From the NCBI GenBank assembly GCA_003210795.1, contig QCUJ01000001.1, positions 1 to 64,000 on the forward strand: a stretch of DNA of 64,000 bases, read 5' to 3'. The notes under the pieces are model-generated. The model searched no databases. It saw only the letters and a program-made list of their open reading frames with translations, and was not told where the DNA came from. Positions 45,941-55,112 of this stretch are shown here, one piece after another (the stretch's first letter is position 1; the number at the start of each line of letters is the position of its first letter). Both the position numbers and the translations under genes were made by a program. The DNA comes from Synechococcus sp. AG-679-B05 (GTDB lineage: Bacteria; Cyanobacteriota; Cyanobacteriia; PCC-6307; Cyanobiaceae).

Positions 45941-46823
45941 TCCTGATTACTGGTCGCTTCTGGGGCTTCGGGCTGACGCCGGCGCCGACCAGTTGAAGCG
46001 GGCGTTCAGGCGTGAGGCACGGCGCTGGCATCCCGATCTCAACGGCAATGACCCTGTCGCCGAGGAACGCTTCAAGCTCGTTAATGAGGCCTATGCCGTT
46101 CTGAGTGATCCGAGACGTCGCCGCGCCTGGGAGCAGGGTGTTGATGGTGCTGGCTCCGTGGTTGCAGACCCTTTTTCCACGGGATTTCCGACATTTGACG
46201 AGTATCTCGATGCTGTTCTTGGTCTGCCGGTGGATCCCAAGCCGTGGCCCCAGGACCCGCCCGACCGGACGGTGGAACCTCCCGTAGCCTCTCCGCCGCC
46301 TCCTCCTCCGGTGCGCGCTGATGAGGATGTCGAATCAGTGGTTGATCTAACTCCCGAGCAGGCTCTTCATGGCACCACGGTGGAACTGAGCCTTGCCGAT
46401 GGAACGGTGATCGAGCTTCAGACCCCTCCTCAGGCTGGTGATGGATGGCGTTTACGACTGGAAGGTGTTGCGGCAGGGGGGCGCGACCATTTTCTCCATC
46501 TGCGGGTGGTGACGCCGGAGGGTCTCCGTATTGATGGTCTGAGAGTTCACTACCGCCTCGAGCTGTTTCCACCGGATGCGGCACTTGGGTGTGCGGTCGA
46601 TGTTCCAACGTTGGATGGAACGGTCACGCTTCAGGTTCCACCGGGCTCGTCCAGTGGACGCCTGCTGCGTCTCCGCGGTCGTGGACTTCAGGATGAGACC
46701 GATGAACGCTGCGGCGATCAACTGGTTGAGATCGTTGTGGTGATCCCAGCCGATCTCGGTGATGCTGAATTTGCGTTGTACAGGCGACTGCAGGAGCTTG
46801 CCGCCGAAGCCGATCAGCTTTGA
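45924..46823 (+). CDS. J-domain co-chaperone (DnaJ-like)
   Basis: 299 residues from the ATG at 45924. The J-domain is DYWSLLGLRADAGADQLKRAFRREARRWHPDLNG, with the HPD motif that stimulates DnaK. A short Pro-rich linker (PPPPPPVRADE) follows, then a DnaJ C-terminal substrate domain (HLRVVTPEGLRIDGLRVHYR...; PGSSSGRLLRLRGRGL). The zinc-finger domain of class I DnaJ is missing, so it is class II (CbpA-like). The ORF-track start at 45774 is a shadow. Confidence 0.9.
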   Translation: MTSTADPDYWSLLGLRADAGADQLKRAFRREARRWHPDLNGNDPVAEERFKLVNEAYAVLSDPRRRRAWEQGVDGAGSVVADPFSTGFPTFDEYLDAVLGLPVDPKPWPQDPPDRTVEPPVASPPPPPPVRADEDVESVVDLTPEQALHGTTVELSLADGTVIELQTPPQAGDGWRLRLEGVAAGGRDHFLHLRVVTPEGLRIDGLRVHYRLELFPPDAALGCAVDVPTLDGTVTLQVPPGSSSGRLLRLRGRGLQDETDERCGDQLVEIVVVIPADLGDAEFALYRRLQELAAEADQL

Positions 46824-46866
46824 ATTGAATCGATGAGAGACTCCGGATTGTTCCGGACCACTGCCG

Positions 46867-47292
46867 ATGCGCGTCAACGTGTTGCTGTTCGATGCCGGTA
46901 CCGACAGCGAAGGCATCCATTCCCTGGAGATCTCCGGACGAACTGTGGTGCTGTTGTTCGAGAACAGTGAAGACGCTGAGCGTTATGCAGGGCTTCTCGA
47001 AGCTCAGGATTTTCCCGTGCCCACGGTGGAATCACTTGAAAAAGAAGATGTGGAGTTTTTCTGTCGTGAAGCCGGTTATGAGGCTCGTTTCATCGAATCC
47101 GGTTTCGTTCCCGAATCCGATGAAGAGCGCATGTTCATGGCTCCTCCAGAGGCCAATCGTGATGTGAGCAACTGGAAGGACTCTGAGGATGAGACCACAG
47201 AGTCGACGGAGGTCTCCGATTCTTCTCCGCCTGAACCAGGGGATAACCCGGAACTCGATGCACTCCGGCAACGACTGGAGGGGCTGCTCTGA
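46867..47292 (+). CDS. DUF3110 protein
   Basis: 141 residues: MRVNVLLFDAGTDSEGIHSLEI, VVLLFENSEDAERYAGLLEA and FFCREAGYEARFIESGFVPE match DUF3110, a small family I know from cyanobacteria and plants. The C-terminal third is acidic and low-complexity. Function unknown. Follows the J-domain gene by about 43 bases and precedes murQ by 4 bases, so it may be in the same operon. Confidence 0.82.
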   Translation: MRVNVLLFDAGTDSEGIHSLEISGRTVVLLFENSEDAERYAGLLEAQDFPVPTVESLEKEDVEFFCREAGYEARFIESGFVPESDEERMFMAPPEANRDVSNWKDSEDETTESTEVSDSSPPEPGDNPELDALRQRLEGLL

Positions 47293-47296
47293 ATCC

Positions 47297-48247
47297 ATGG
47301 CTGGTTTCGATCCATCCCTTCAACCCTCGGACTCCCGCGGTCATTTGCTGACCGAGCAGAGCAACGAACGCAGTTCAAAGCTGGATCAGCTCGATACGAC
47401 CGCGCTGGTCAACCTTTTTGTGGAGGAGGACCGACGGCCTCAGGAGGCCGTTTCCGCTGCATCCCACGTTCTTGCCAACGCAGTGGACGGCATTGTCGAC
47501 CGTCTTCGCAGAGGCGGGAGGCTGTTTTATCTCGGGGCCGGCACCTCGGGTCGACTGGGTGTTCTCGATGCTGCGGAATGCCCCCCGACCTTCTGCAGCG
47601 ATCCGCAGCTGGTGCAGGGCGTGCTGGCGGGTGGCGCCCCCGCTCTGTTGCGCAGCTCGGAAGGCCTTGAGGATCTGGAGGACGCCGGTCGGGCGGATCT
47701 GGAGGAACGTGGTTTCTGCTCCGATGATTGCTTGGTTGGGATCGCCGCCGGTGGTACGACGCCCTACGTCCGCGGCGGACTTCGTTATGCCCAGACTCTC
47801 GGAGCTTTGGCGATTGCCATGGCCTGTGTTCCCGCCGAGCAAGCTCCCCTGCCCTGTGACCTTGACATCCGCCTGTTGACGGGGCCGGAACTTCTGACTG
47901 GGTCGACCCGATTGAAGGCCGGGACCGCCACCAAAATGGCCCTCAACATCCTCTCCACAGGAGTGATGGTGCGTCTCGGGAAGGTGTATGGCAATCGGAT
48001 GGTGGATGTGTCCGCCAGCAACAGCAAATTGGTCGACCGCTCCCTGCGCATCCTTCAGGATCTTGCCGCCGTTGATCGCGGCCATGGATTGCAGCTGTTG
48101 AACGATGCCGAGGGTTCGGTCAAGACCGCTCTGGTGATGGCTGCTGCCGGTCTGTCGGTGGATCAGGCCAAGACCGTTCTTCAGCAGCATGATCAGCAGC
48201 TGCGTCCTGCACTTCAATCCTGTGGTGCCAGTCTTTCTCAGCCCTGA
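47297..48247 (+). CDS. murQ: N-acetylmuramic acid 6-phosphate etherase
   Basis: 316 residues from the ATG at 47297 (MAGFDPSLQPSDSRGHLLTEQSNERS). Sugar-isomerase fold with GAGTSGRLGVLDAAECPPTF and the catalytic Glu region RSSEGLEDLEDAGR; SGVMVRLGKVYGNRMVDVSASN is conserved. Splits MurNAc-6-P into GlcNAc-6-P and lactate during cell-wall recycling. Starts 4 bases after the DUF3110 stop and overlaps the convergent mtnP by 10 bases. Confidence 0.95.
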   Translation: MAGFDPSLQPSDSRGHLLTEQSNERSSKLDQLDTTALVNLFVEEDRRPQEAVSAASHVLANAVDGIVDRLRRGGRLFYLGAGTSGRLGVLDAAECPPTFCSDPQLVQGVLAGGAPALLRSSEGLEDLEDAGRADLEERGFCSDDCLVGIAAGGTTPYVRGGLRYAQTLGALAIAMACVPAEQAPLPCDLDIRLLTGPELLTGSTRLKAGTATKMALNILSTGVMVRLGKVYGNRMVDVSASNSKLVDRSLRILQDLAAVDRGHGLQLLNDAEGSVKTALVMAAAGLSVDQAKTVLQQHDQQLRPALQSCGASLSQP

Positions 48248-49143
48248 TTCGCTGGAGCTGGTCCCCAATAGGGCTGGACAAACAGATCCAGATGTTGGCG
48301 GGTTTCCAGCGGCACCTGGTCCGGGGGTGTGATCAGCGCCTGTGCCAGAGCCCGATGGGCTTCGGAGGCCGGCCGATCCAAACCGATCTGACGCATCAGT
48401 TCATTCAGGATCGGTTCGGTGGCTTTGGCATTGGCCTGCAGATTGCCGATCACCATCTCAACGCTCACCGCCTCATGCTCGCTGTGCCAGCAGTCGAAGT
48501 CGGTGACCATGCTTAGCGAGGCATAGGCCAGTTCCGCCTCACGCGCCAGCCGAGATTCGGTGTGGTTGGTCATCCCGATCACCGAGCATCCCCAACTTCT
48601 GTAAAGCTCGCTCTCCGCTCGGGTGGAGAAGGCAGGTCCCTCCATGCAGAGGTAGGTCCCACCACGGTGGAGCTGATGGCCGCTTGGAATCTCTGCCTCC
48701 GCCGCATTCGCCAGCAGGGAACTCAGTTTTGGGCAGAAGGGATCCGCCAGGCTGACGTGGGCAACACACCCTTCGCCGAAAAATGACTGCGGCCGCTGAT
48801 GGGTGCGATCGATGAACTGCGAAGGAACCACCATGTCCCTCGGTCGCAGATGCTCCTGGAGAGATCCCACGGCCGAGACCGAGATCAGCCAGCGAACTCC
48901 CAGCTTTCGCATGGCCCAGATATTGGCTCGGTAGGGGACCTCACTGGGAAGCAGATGATGATGGCATCCGTGCCGGGCCAGAAAAACGGTTTCAACGCCT
49001 TCCAGCGTTCCGACCCGTAAAGCATCCGATGGGCTGCCGAAGGGTGTTTCGAGCCTGATTTCCTTGGCCTGCTTGAGGCCTGGCATTCCATACAGTCCGC
49101 TGCCGCCAATCACACCGACGCGGGCTTGGGAGAGGTCGGGCAT
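48238..49143 (-). CDS. mtnP: S-methyl-5'-thioadenosine phosphorylase
   Basis: 301 residues from the ATG at 49143 ([20 protein letters not shown]). Family features are [41 protein letters not shown] and [21 protein letters not shown], a phosphorylase of methylthioadenosine in methionine salvage. The 41-codon ORF-track extension is rejected. Overlaps murQ by 10 bases at its 3' end. Confidence 0.93.
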   Translation of the reverse strand: MPDLSQARVGVIGGSGLYGMPGLKQAKEIRLETPFGSPSDALRVGTLEGVETVFLARHGCHHHLLPSEVPYRANIWAMRKLGVRWLISVSAVGSLQEHLRPRDMVVPSQFIDRTHQRPQSFFGEGCVAHVSLADPFCPKLSSLLANAAEAEIPSGHQLHRGGTYLCMEGPAFSTRAESELYRSWGCSVIGMTNHTESRLAREAELAYASLSMVTDFDCWHSEHEAVSVEMVIGNLQANAKATEPILNELMRQIGLDRPASEAHRALAQALITPPDQVPLETRQHLDLFVQPYWGPAPANQG

Positions 49144-49183
49144 ACGCGGCGTCTCTTTACACTCCAATTTTGCTCGCGCCACC

Positions 49184-49627
49184 ATGACCAAGGCCCTGAT
49201 GGATACCGAAGCAGGCCTGATCGAGCTCGAGCTGTTCGAGACCGATGCACCCAAGACGGTCGCCAATTTTGTGAAGCTTGCGAAGGATGGCTTCTATGAC
49301 GGTCTTGCCTTTCATCGTGTGATTCCTGGATTCATGGCTCAGGGCGGTTGCCCCAACAGTCGTGAGGGTGCCCGCGGAATGGCTGGCACCGGAGGCCCGG
49401 GCTATGAGATCGATTGTGAGATCAATACCCAGAAGCACCAGGCTGGAACGCTTGCGATGGCTCATGCCGGCCGTAACACCGGCGGATCGCAGTTCTACAT
49501 CTGCTACGAGGCTCAGCCCCACCTCGATGGCGTGCACACCGTTTTCGGGCTCACCGGAAATATGGACGTCGTGCTGAAGCTGACCAATGGTTCCCGCATC
49601 AACAAGGTGACGGTTCAGGAGGGCTGA
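49184..49627 (+). CDS. Peptidyl-prolyl cis-trans isomerase (cyclophilin)
   Basis: 147 residues from the ATG at 49184 ([20 protein letters not shown]). [39 protein letters not shown] and [13 protein letters not shown] are the cyclophilin core including the catalytic Arg (FHRVIP). No signal peptide, so cytoplasmic. Bacterial PpiB type. Divergent from mtnP. Confidence 0.93.
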   Translation: MTKALMDTEAGLIELELFETDAPKTVANFVKLAKDGFYDGLAFHRVIPGFMAQGGCPNSREGARGMAGTGGPGYEIDCEINTQKHQAGTLAMAHAGRNTGGSQFYICYEAQPHLDGVHTVFGLTGNMDVVLKLTNGSRINKVTVQEG

Positions 49628-51259
49628 TCAGCTCCGTTTCCAGTGCAGCAGTGAGGGGCCGTTTTCCAATAACCCGTCACTGCTGCTGTTCAGCAGATCT
49701 TTGAGCTGACGTTCGACCCTCTCCAGCGTCTGGGGCGGATGCAGTGCCATGCGTTCGGTCGGCACTCGCATCAATCCGACCCGTTCTGTTGCTGCCATGG
49801 CAGCGATCTTGCGAATCATGCCTGAAGCGTCCCTGGCGTCAGGGGAGAGCTTCCAGACGAACTGAGGCCGATCCCACAGCGCCAGCAGCCGTGGTTCATG
49901 CAGTGCTTCAAGACTGAAACCACTGGCCTGGGCGATGGCTTCAACCTCGATCCGCACGGTGGACCAGTTCTCAGGGCCCACGTTCACTGCGAGTGCCAGA
50001 ACCATGCACGGATTTTCGGACTCAAACAAGTGACCGAGTTTTTCCCGCTTTGTTTCCAGATAACTCGCGTTGTGGGCGCCAGGTTCCATCACCAGAGGGA
50101 CCCGTTCCTCCACGTTCAGTCCATAACCGCCAAGCCCTGCGATTTTGCGCGGGTTATTGGTCAAGAGCCTGAGGCGGTGAATGCCGAGATCCGACAGGAT
50201 TTGTGCGCCAACGCCGTAATTGCGTAGATCGGCAGGAAAGCCAAGCCGTTCATTGGCTTCAACCGTGTCCAGCCCCGCCTCCTGGAGGCTGTAGGCCTTC
50301 ATTTTGTTGATGAGTCCGATCCCGCGGCCCTCCTGGCGCAGGTAAACCACAACGCCTTCCCCCTCTGTTTCGATCTGACGCAGTGCGGCTTCCAGCTGAG
50401 GGCGACAGTCGCAACGCAGGGATCCGAAAGCATCACCGGTGAGGCATTCGGAATGCATCCGCACCAGTACCGGCTCGGTCAACGCATTGGGATCACCTTT
50501 GATGATCGCGAGATGCTCGCTGCCATCAAGCTCGTTCTGGTAGCCCACCATTTTGAACGTGCCGAACTGGCTGGGTAGATCCGCCTGAGCCTTTCGTTTT
50601 ACGAACCGCTCATTGTCCAGCCTGTAGCTGATCAAATCCGCAATGCTGATCAGCTTGAGACTCCAGCGATCGGCGTAGGCCCGCAGTTCCGGCAGGCGGG
50701 CCATGGACCCATCCTGGTTCTGGATTTCGCAAATCACGCCGGAGGGGGTGAGACCCGCCAACTGGGACAGGTCCACGGCTGCCTCGGTGTGACCAGCGCG
50801 TTTCAGAACGCCGCCTGGCTTTGCGCGCAGCGGAAAGATATGCCCAGGTCGACGCAGCTCCGCGGGGCGAGTGGCTGGATTGAGGGCGACCTGAATGGTG
50901 GCGGCACGGTCTTCAGCGGAAATGCCGGTGGTTACTCCGTGTTCAATGCCAGCGTCGATGCTCACCGTGAAGGCGGTTTCGTTGGCATCGGTGTTGCGAT
51001 CGACCATCAACGGAAGATCGAGTTCATCAAGCCGCTGGCCCTCCATCGCCAGACAAATCAATCCACGCGCCTCGGTGGCCATGAAGTTGATGGCTTCAGG
51101 CGTAGCGAACTGGGCAGCGCAGATCAGATCTCCTTCATTTTCCCGTTGCTCGTCATCCACCACAACGATGCAGGCACCATTGCGAATGTCCGCCAAAGCA
51201 TCAGCGATGGAATCGAAGCGGATCGGCTGTTCCGATCGGGGCGCAGCGATGGAGTCCAG
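49628..51259 (-). CDS. ribBA: Riboflavin biosynthesis bifunctional RibBA
   Basis: Makes both riboflavin precursors: N-terminal DHBP synthase ([34 protein letters not shown]) and C-terminal GTP cyclohydrolase II ([19 protein letters not shown] with zinc cysteines; [13 protein letters not shown]). A tail of about 130 residues after the usual domain end is present. The ORF track starts at an internal TTG (51196), losing the conserved [10 protein letters not shown]. Reading upstream in frame gives [22 protein letters not shown] before a TAA, with no ATG, GTG or TTG. A CTG at 51259 or ATT at 51262 would be needed. Confidence 0.9.
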   Translation of the reverse strand: MDSIAAPRSEQPIRFDSIADALADIRNGACIVVVDDEQRENEGDLICAAQFATPEAINFMATEARGLICLAMEGQRLDELDLPLMVDRNTDANETAFTVSIDAGIEHGVTTGISAEDRAATIQVALNPATRPAELRRPGHIFPLRAKPGGVLKRAGHTEAAVDLSQLAGLTPSGVICEIQNQDGSMARLPELRAYADRWSLKLISIADLISYRLDNERFVKRKAQADLPSQFGTFKMVGYQNELDGSEHLAIIKGDPNALTEPVLVRMHSECLTGDAFGSLRCDCRPQLEAALRQIETEGEGVVVYLRQEGRGIGLINKMKAYSLQEAGLDTVEANERLGFPADLRNYGVGAQILSDLGIHRLRLLTNNPRKIAGLGGYGLNVEERVPLVMEPGAHNASYLETKREKLGHLFESENPCMVLALAVNVGPENWSTVRIEVEAIAQASGFSLEALHEPRLLALWDRPQFVWKLSPDARDASGMIRKIAAMAATERVGLMRVPTERMALHPPQTLERVERQLKDLLNSSSDGLLENGPSLLHWKRS

Positions 51260-51272
51260 AATCTCGATTCTT

Positions 51273-51294
51273 AATGATTATCTTCATTATTCAT
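51273..51294. promoter_or_regulatory. AT-rich degenerate palindrome in the ribBA-argC gap
   Basis: TGAATAATGAAGATAATCA (read on the minus strand) loosely resembles a Fur-type 7-1-7 inverted repeat. It sits just upstream of ribBA, where an operator would be expected. The symmetry is imperfect, so this is a weak candidate. Confidence 0.25.
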
Positions 51295-51367
51295 GATCGC
51301 CATCTGTACGATCGAACGTTGGTAGTTGGTATCGATGGCGGGTAGCAAATGGTCTGCGGTGGAGGGG

Positions 51368-52441
51368 ATGGCAGCTGCTACTGCTTCCCGGGTTGCCGTC
51401 ATCGGTGCCTCCGGCTATGGGGGGCTCCAGACCATTCGTCTGCTCCAAGGGCATCCCTCTCTCTCCGTCTCATTTCTGGGTGGTGAGCGCAGCGCCGGGC
51501 AACGCTGGAGTTCGGTGTGCTCCTTTCTGCCGCTTCCGGATGATCCGCGCATTGAATCCGCCGATCCTGACCGCATCGCAGAGGCGGCCGATTTCGCTGT
51601 TCTCAGCCTCCCCAATGGTCTGGCCTGTAAAATGGTTCCCCAGCTCATTGAGCGGGGGGTCCGGGTTGTCGATCTGTCAGCTGACTTCCGTTATCGCTCT
51701 TTAGACCAGTGGAAACAGGTCTATGCCCAGGAGGCCAAGGGCCTTCAGCGCAACGATGCAGATCTCTGTCGCAGTGCCGTCTACGGCCTTCCTGAATGGC
51801 ATGGTCCCGCCATCGCTGAGGCATCCCTGGTGGCTGCTCCGGGCTGTTTTCCCACTGCGAGCCTGCTGCCGCTGCTTCCGTTCCTGAAACAGGGGCTGAT
51901 CGATACCGATGGAATTGTCATCGACGCCAAGACCGGCACCTCCGGCGGCGGGAGGGTTCCGAAGGAGGCGATGTTGCTGGCAGAGGCCTCGGAGTCAATC
52001 GCTCCCTACGGCGTGATTGGCCATCGCCACACGTCCGAGATTGAACAGATGGCCCAGGACGTGGCCGGTCAGGAGATTCAGCTTCAATTCACACCGCATC
52101 TGGTGCCGATGGTGCGGGGTCTGTTGTCGACCGTTTATGCCCGGCTACGCGACCCAGGTCTGACGGCGGAGGACTGCACCACGGTTCTTGAGGCCGTGTA
52201 TCGGCATCATCCCTGTGTTTCGGTGCTTCCGGTGGGGACGTATCCCGCCACCAAATGGGCTCGAAATAGCAACCGGGCTTTGCTTTCTGTTCAGGTGGAC
52301 ACCCGCACCGGCCGGCTCATCTTGATGAGTGCCATCGACAATCTGATCAAGGGTCAGGCCGGGCAAGGGCTTCAGTGCCTCAACCTGATGGCAGGACTGC
52401 CATCGGAAACCGGGCTACCCCAACAGGGGTTCTATCCCTGA
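51368..52441 (+). CDS. argC: N-acetyl-gamma-glutamyl-phosphate reductase
   Basis: 357 residues from the ATG at 51368, just after GGAGGGG. NAD-binding RVAVIGASGYGGLQTIRLL, catalytic Cys in VAAPGCFPTASLLPLLP, His in IGHRHTSEIEQ. Third step of arginine synthesis. Ends overlapping the convergent purN by 10 bases. ATGs at 51326 or 51335 are alternative starts; the family length of about 350 favours 51368. Confidence 0.95.
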   Translation: MAAATASRVAVIGASGYGGLQTIRLLQGHPSLSVSFLGGERSAGQRWSSVCSFLPLPDDPRIESADPDRIAEAADFAVLSLPNGLACKMVPQLIERGVRVVDLSADFRYRSLDQWKQVYAQEAKGLQRNDADLCRSAVYGLPEWHGPAIAEASLVAAPGCFPTASLLPLLPFLKQGLIDTDGIVIDAKTGTSGGGRVPKEAMLLAEASESIAPYGVIGHRHTSEIEQMAQDVAGQEIQLQFTPHLVPMVRGLLSTVYARLRDPGLTAEDCTTVLEAVYRHHPCVSVLPVGTYPATKWARNSNRALLSVQVDTRTGRLILMSAIDNLIKGQAGQGLQCLNLMAGLPSETGLPQQGFYP

Positions 52442-53067
52442 CGCCAGACAGGAATCATCGCGTTGATCGCTTCCGGCAGAAGGCGATGTTCCGCTTGATG
52501 AACCCTCTCCGACAGGGTTGCGTGAGTGTCCTTCTCCTCCACAGGGACAGCGGCCTGGGCAAGGATCGGACCCCCATCCAGCTCAGCGGTCACCAAATGC
52601 ACGCTGCACCCGGTGATCTTCACTCCGGCAGCCAGTGCCTGACCGATTCCATCGAGACCCTTGAAGCTCGGCAACAAGGATGGGTGAATGTTCACCAGTC
52701 GATCGGCAAAACCGTTGATCAGCACGGGGGTGACGATCCGCATCCAGCCCGCCATCACAATCACCTCAACGGCAGCGGATCGAAAGCAGTCCACCAAGGC
52801 CTGATCGAGACGCTCGCGCTCCCTCAGAACCCGGTGATCCAGCACCGTGCATGGAATACCAAGTCGTTGGGCCCGCTGCTGAGCTCCGCAGCCTGGGTTG
52901 TTCACCACCAGCAGCCTGATCTCCGCAGCCAGAGTTCCGGCATCAATCGCCTGAGCCAGCGCCTCGAAATTGCTTCCGTTTCCAGACGCCATCACGCCGA
53001 TGCGCAGAGGGGTCTGGTCGGATTGATTCTGCTGGCTAGGGTCTGAAAAAGCGGGCATCCGGCTCAT
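52432..53067 (-). CDS. purN: Phosphoribosylglycinamide formyltransferase
   Basis: 211 residues from the ATG at 53067 (MSRMPAFSDPSQQNQS); an ATG three codons later is equally possible. GVMASGNGSNFEALAQAID, NIHPSLLPSFKGLDGIGQALAAG and VTAELDGGPILAQAAVPV hold the catalytic Asn, His and Asp region. Transfers formyl from 10-formyl-THF in purine synthesis. Its start codon overlaps, as CATG, that of the divergent gene at 53066. Confidence 0.95.
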   Translation of the reverse strand: MSRMPAFSDPSQQNQSDQTPLRIGVMASGNGSNFEALAQAIDAGTLAAEIRLLVVNNPGCGAQQRAQRLGIPCTVLDHRVLRERERLDQALVDCFRSAAVEVIVMAGWMRIVTPVLINGFADRLVNIHPSLLPSFKGLDGIGQALAAGVKITGCSVHLVTAELDGGPILAQAAVPVEEKDTHATLSERVHQAEHRLLPEAINAMIPVWRQG

Positions 53068-53413
53068 GTCCCATCTGTCCATCCTGCCCACCGTTTACAC
53101 CCGTGCGGATCTGCTCGAGGCTTCGCTGCGTGATGAAGGCTTCAACGTTGTCGTTGGCGGATTAATGGCTCGTTTCGGCAGCGATCCCTTGTTGGTGGAT
53201 CTGTTGGCCGGGCTCGAAGATTCCCCTTCCCTGGGATGGATCGTCGGCAGCGACGGAGTTTTAACCATGGTGGGAGATCTCCAGCGGATCGCACGGCACC
53301 ATGGTCTGGAGGGAAGGCTGCAACGGGTTGCCCGGCGTTATGCCCTGCGTTCGGCAGTGGATGCTGCTGAACAGTTCACACCCGGAACTCAGGTGATGCT
53401 GGAGCCGTCCTGA
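53066..53413 (+). CDS. Conserved hypothetical protein (possibly Ycf35/DUF1257-like)
   Basis: 115 residues, MSHLSILPTVYTRADLLEASLRDEGFN..., with GWIVGSDGVLTMVGDLQRIAR in the middle. The MSHxS... start and DLLEASLRDEGF recall DUF1257/Ycf35 proteins, but I am not sure. No membrane segment or signal. The SD and start region overlap purN, so the two divergent genes share one promoter zone. It ends 13 bases before the M61 protease gene. Confidence 0.65.
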   Translation: MSHLSILPTVYTRADLLEASLRDEGFNVVVGGLMARFGSDPLLVDLLAGLEDSPSLGWIVGSDGVLTMVGDLQRIARHHGLEGRLQRVARRYALRSAVDAAEQFTPGTQVMLEPS

Positions 53414-53426
53414 TGCGTCGGTTCCT

Positions 53427-55112
53427 GTGAACATCAATCTGGACCTGCGCCGGGCGCAGGTCCAGTCGATTCTGGTCAGCCTCGAGTGGACACCTCTCGT
53501 AACGCGTCAGGTTCTGCAGTTCCCGCTGTGGACCCCAGGTTCCTACACGGTGCGTGATCCAGCGCAGCACCTCAACAGTCTTGAGCTTCGATCCTCCGCC
53601 GGTGTGCAGCCGCTACAGCGGCTCACGCCCAACCGCTGGCTGGCTGATCTCCCTGATCTTTCACCGCTGCGCCTCACGTACCAGCTGGAGGCCAGGGATC
53701 TCACCGTGCGGACCGCTTATCTGGATTCCGATTTCGCGTCCCTCAGCCCAGCTGCAGTGGTGATGGAAGTTGAGGGGTTTCGCTGGGAGCAACACTTCCT
53801 GTCCCTGACCATTCCGGATCACTGGACTGGTCACTGCCCTCTGCCATCAAACGACAGCGGCTGGGTCGCGTCCGATTTCGATGCGTTGATCGACAGCCCC
53901 ATCCACGCAGGGCCTTTCACGGCCCGTTGCTTTGAAGTGCAAGGGCATCGCCATGAACTTCTTCTCATCGGTGAACCACCCCACGGTTGGCCAGCAACCT
54001 TCCAAGCGGATGTTGAACGGGTGTGCGAAGCCACCTGCATGTTGATGGACACTCCACCGCCAGCGGGAGATCGCTATCAGCTTGTGATTCAGATGCTCGA
54101 CAGCGGCTACGGCGGTTTGGAGCACGATCACAGTTCGGTTCTGCAGTTCAACTGGGCCGGTCTTGCCAAGAAGGATGGCTACCGACAACTGCTTCAGCTG
54201 GTGGGCCATGAATATCTCCACCAGTGGAATGTTCGGCGACTTCGACCCATCGAATATCGCCCTTATGACTACGGGCGTTCCATCGTCAGTGAAGGGCTCT
54301 GGTTCGCTGAGGGAATCACAAGCTATTTCGATCTGGCCTTGCCGCTGATCGCCGGTTGCAGCGACCGCTCGATGCTGATCAAAGATCTCGGGGAGGAGTT
54401 GTCACGGGTGTTGATGACCCCCGGTCGACGGCTTCAGTCCCTTTCGGACAGCGCTCAGGAAGCCTGGATCAAGCTCTACAAGTCCTCGGTGGTTTCGCCT
54501 GATAGTCAGGTCAGCTATTACCGCCTGGGAGCAGCCACGGCGTTTTGTCTCGATGTTCGCCTTCGTGCTGTTGGCAGCTCGCTTGCTGATTTGCTTCGCA
54601 GCCTCTGGCAGACCCACGGCAAAAACCATCGCGGCTTCCACCGCCGTGATCTGGCTGCATGGCTCAATCCATTGGAACCCCAGCTGGCCATCGATCTCGA
54701 TCTCTGGCTGGATCAAACCGATTCGTTGCCTCTGCACAACTGCCTCGCCATGATCGGTGCCCGTCTTGATCCCGTACCACTGCGACATCCCCTCCATGGA
54801 CTCACCCTCGCCGACAGCAACGGTCGTGTGGTGGTTCGTCGGGCCGCCGCAGACAGTCCCGCTCGTGCATCAGGGCTGGTTCCCGGCGATGAATTGATCG
54901 CTGTCGACAGCCGCCGACTGCACAGCTCCGAAGATCTTTCTCTCCTGTTGAGTGTCGACTGTCCCGCAACAATCACCTATGCCCGTCGTCGTTGCGTCGC
55001 CGAGACCCAGTTGACCGCAACTCAGGGGGTTGATCGTTGGACCCTGGGCTTGGAGTCAGGGGCCAGCCCTGAGCAACAGGACCTGAGAGAGCGATGGTTT
55101 CGCTTCCTCTGA
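53427..55112 (+). CDS. M61 glycyl-aminopeptidase-family protease with PDZ domain
   Basis: 561 residues from GTG 53427. The N-terminal region (LEWTPLVTRQVLQFPLWTPGSYTVRD) is the M61 substrate domain; the zinc site is LVGHEYLHQWNVRRLRP (HExxH) with a Glu in LWFAEGITSYFDLALP. A C-terminal PDZ domain (VRRAAADSPARASGLVPGDELIAVD) follows. Cytoplasmic, as no signal is visible. Substrate unknown. Overlaps the amidase gene by 19 bases. Confidence 0.88.
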   Translation: MNINLDLRRAQVQSILVSLEWTPLVTRQVLQFPLWTPGSYTVRDPAQHLNSLELRSSAGVQPLQRLTPNRWLADLPDLSPLRLTYQLEARDLTVRTAYLDSDFASLSPAAVVMEVEGFRWEQHFLSLTIPDHWTGHCPLPSNDSGWVASDFDALIDSPIHAGPFTARCFEVQGHRHELLLIGEPPHGWPATFQADVERVCEATCMLMDTPPPAGDRYQLVIQMLDSGYGGLEHDHSSVLQFNWAGLAKKDGYRQLLQLVGHEYLHQWNVRRLRPIEYRPYDYGRSIVSEGLWFAEGITSYFDLALPLIAGCSDRSMLIKDLGEELSRVLMTPGRRLQSLSDSAQEAWIKLYKSSVVSPDSQVSYYRLGAATAFCLDVRLRAVGSSLADLLRSLWQTHGKNHRGFHRRDLAAWLNPLEPQLAIDLDLWLDQTDSLPLHNCLAMIGARLDPVPLRHPLHGLTLADSNGRVVVRRAAADSPARASGLVPGDELIAVDSRRLHSSEDLSLLLSVDCPATITYARRRCVAETQLTATQGVDRWTLGLESGASPEQQDLRERWFRFL

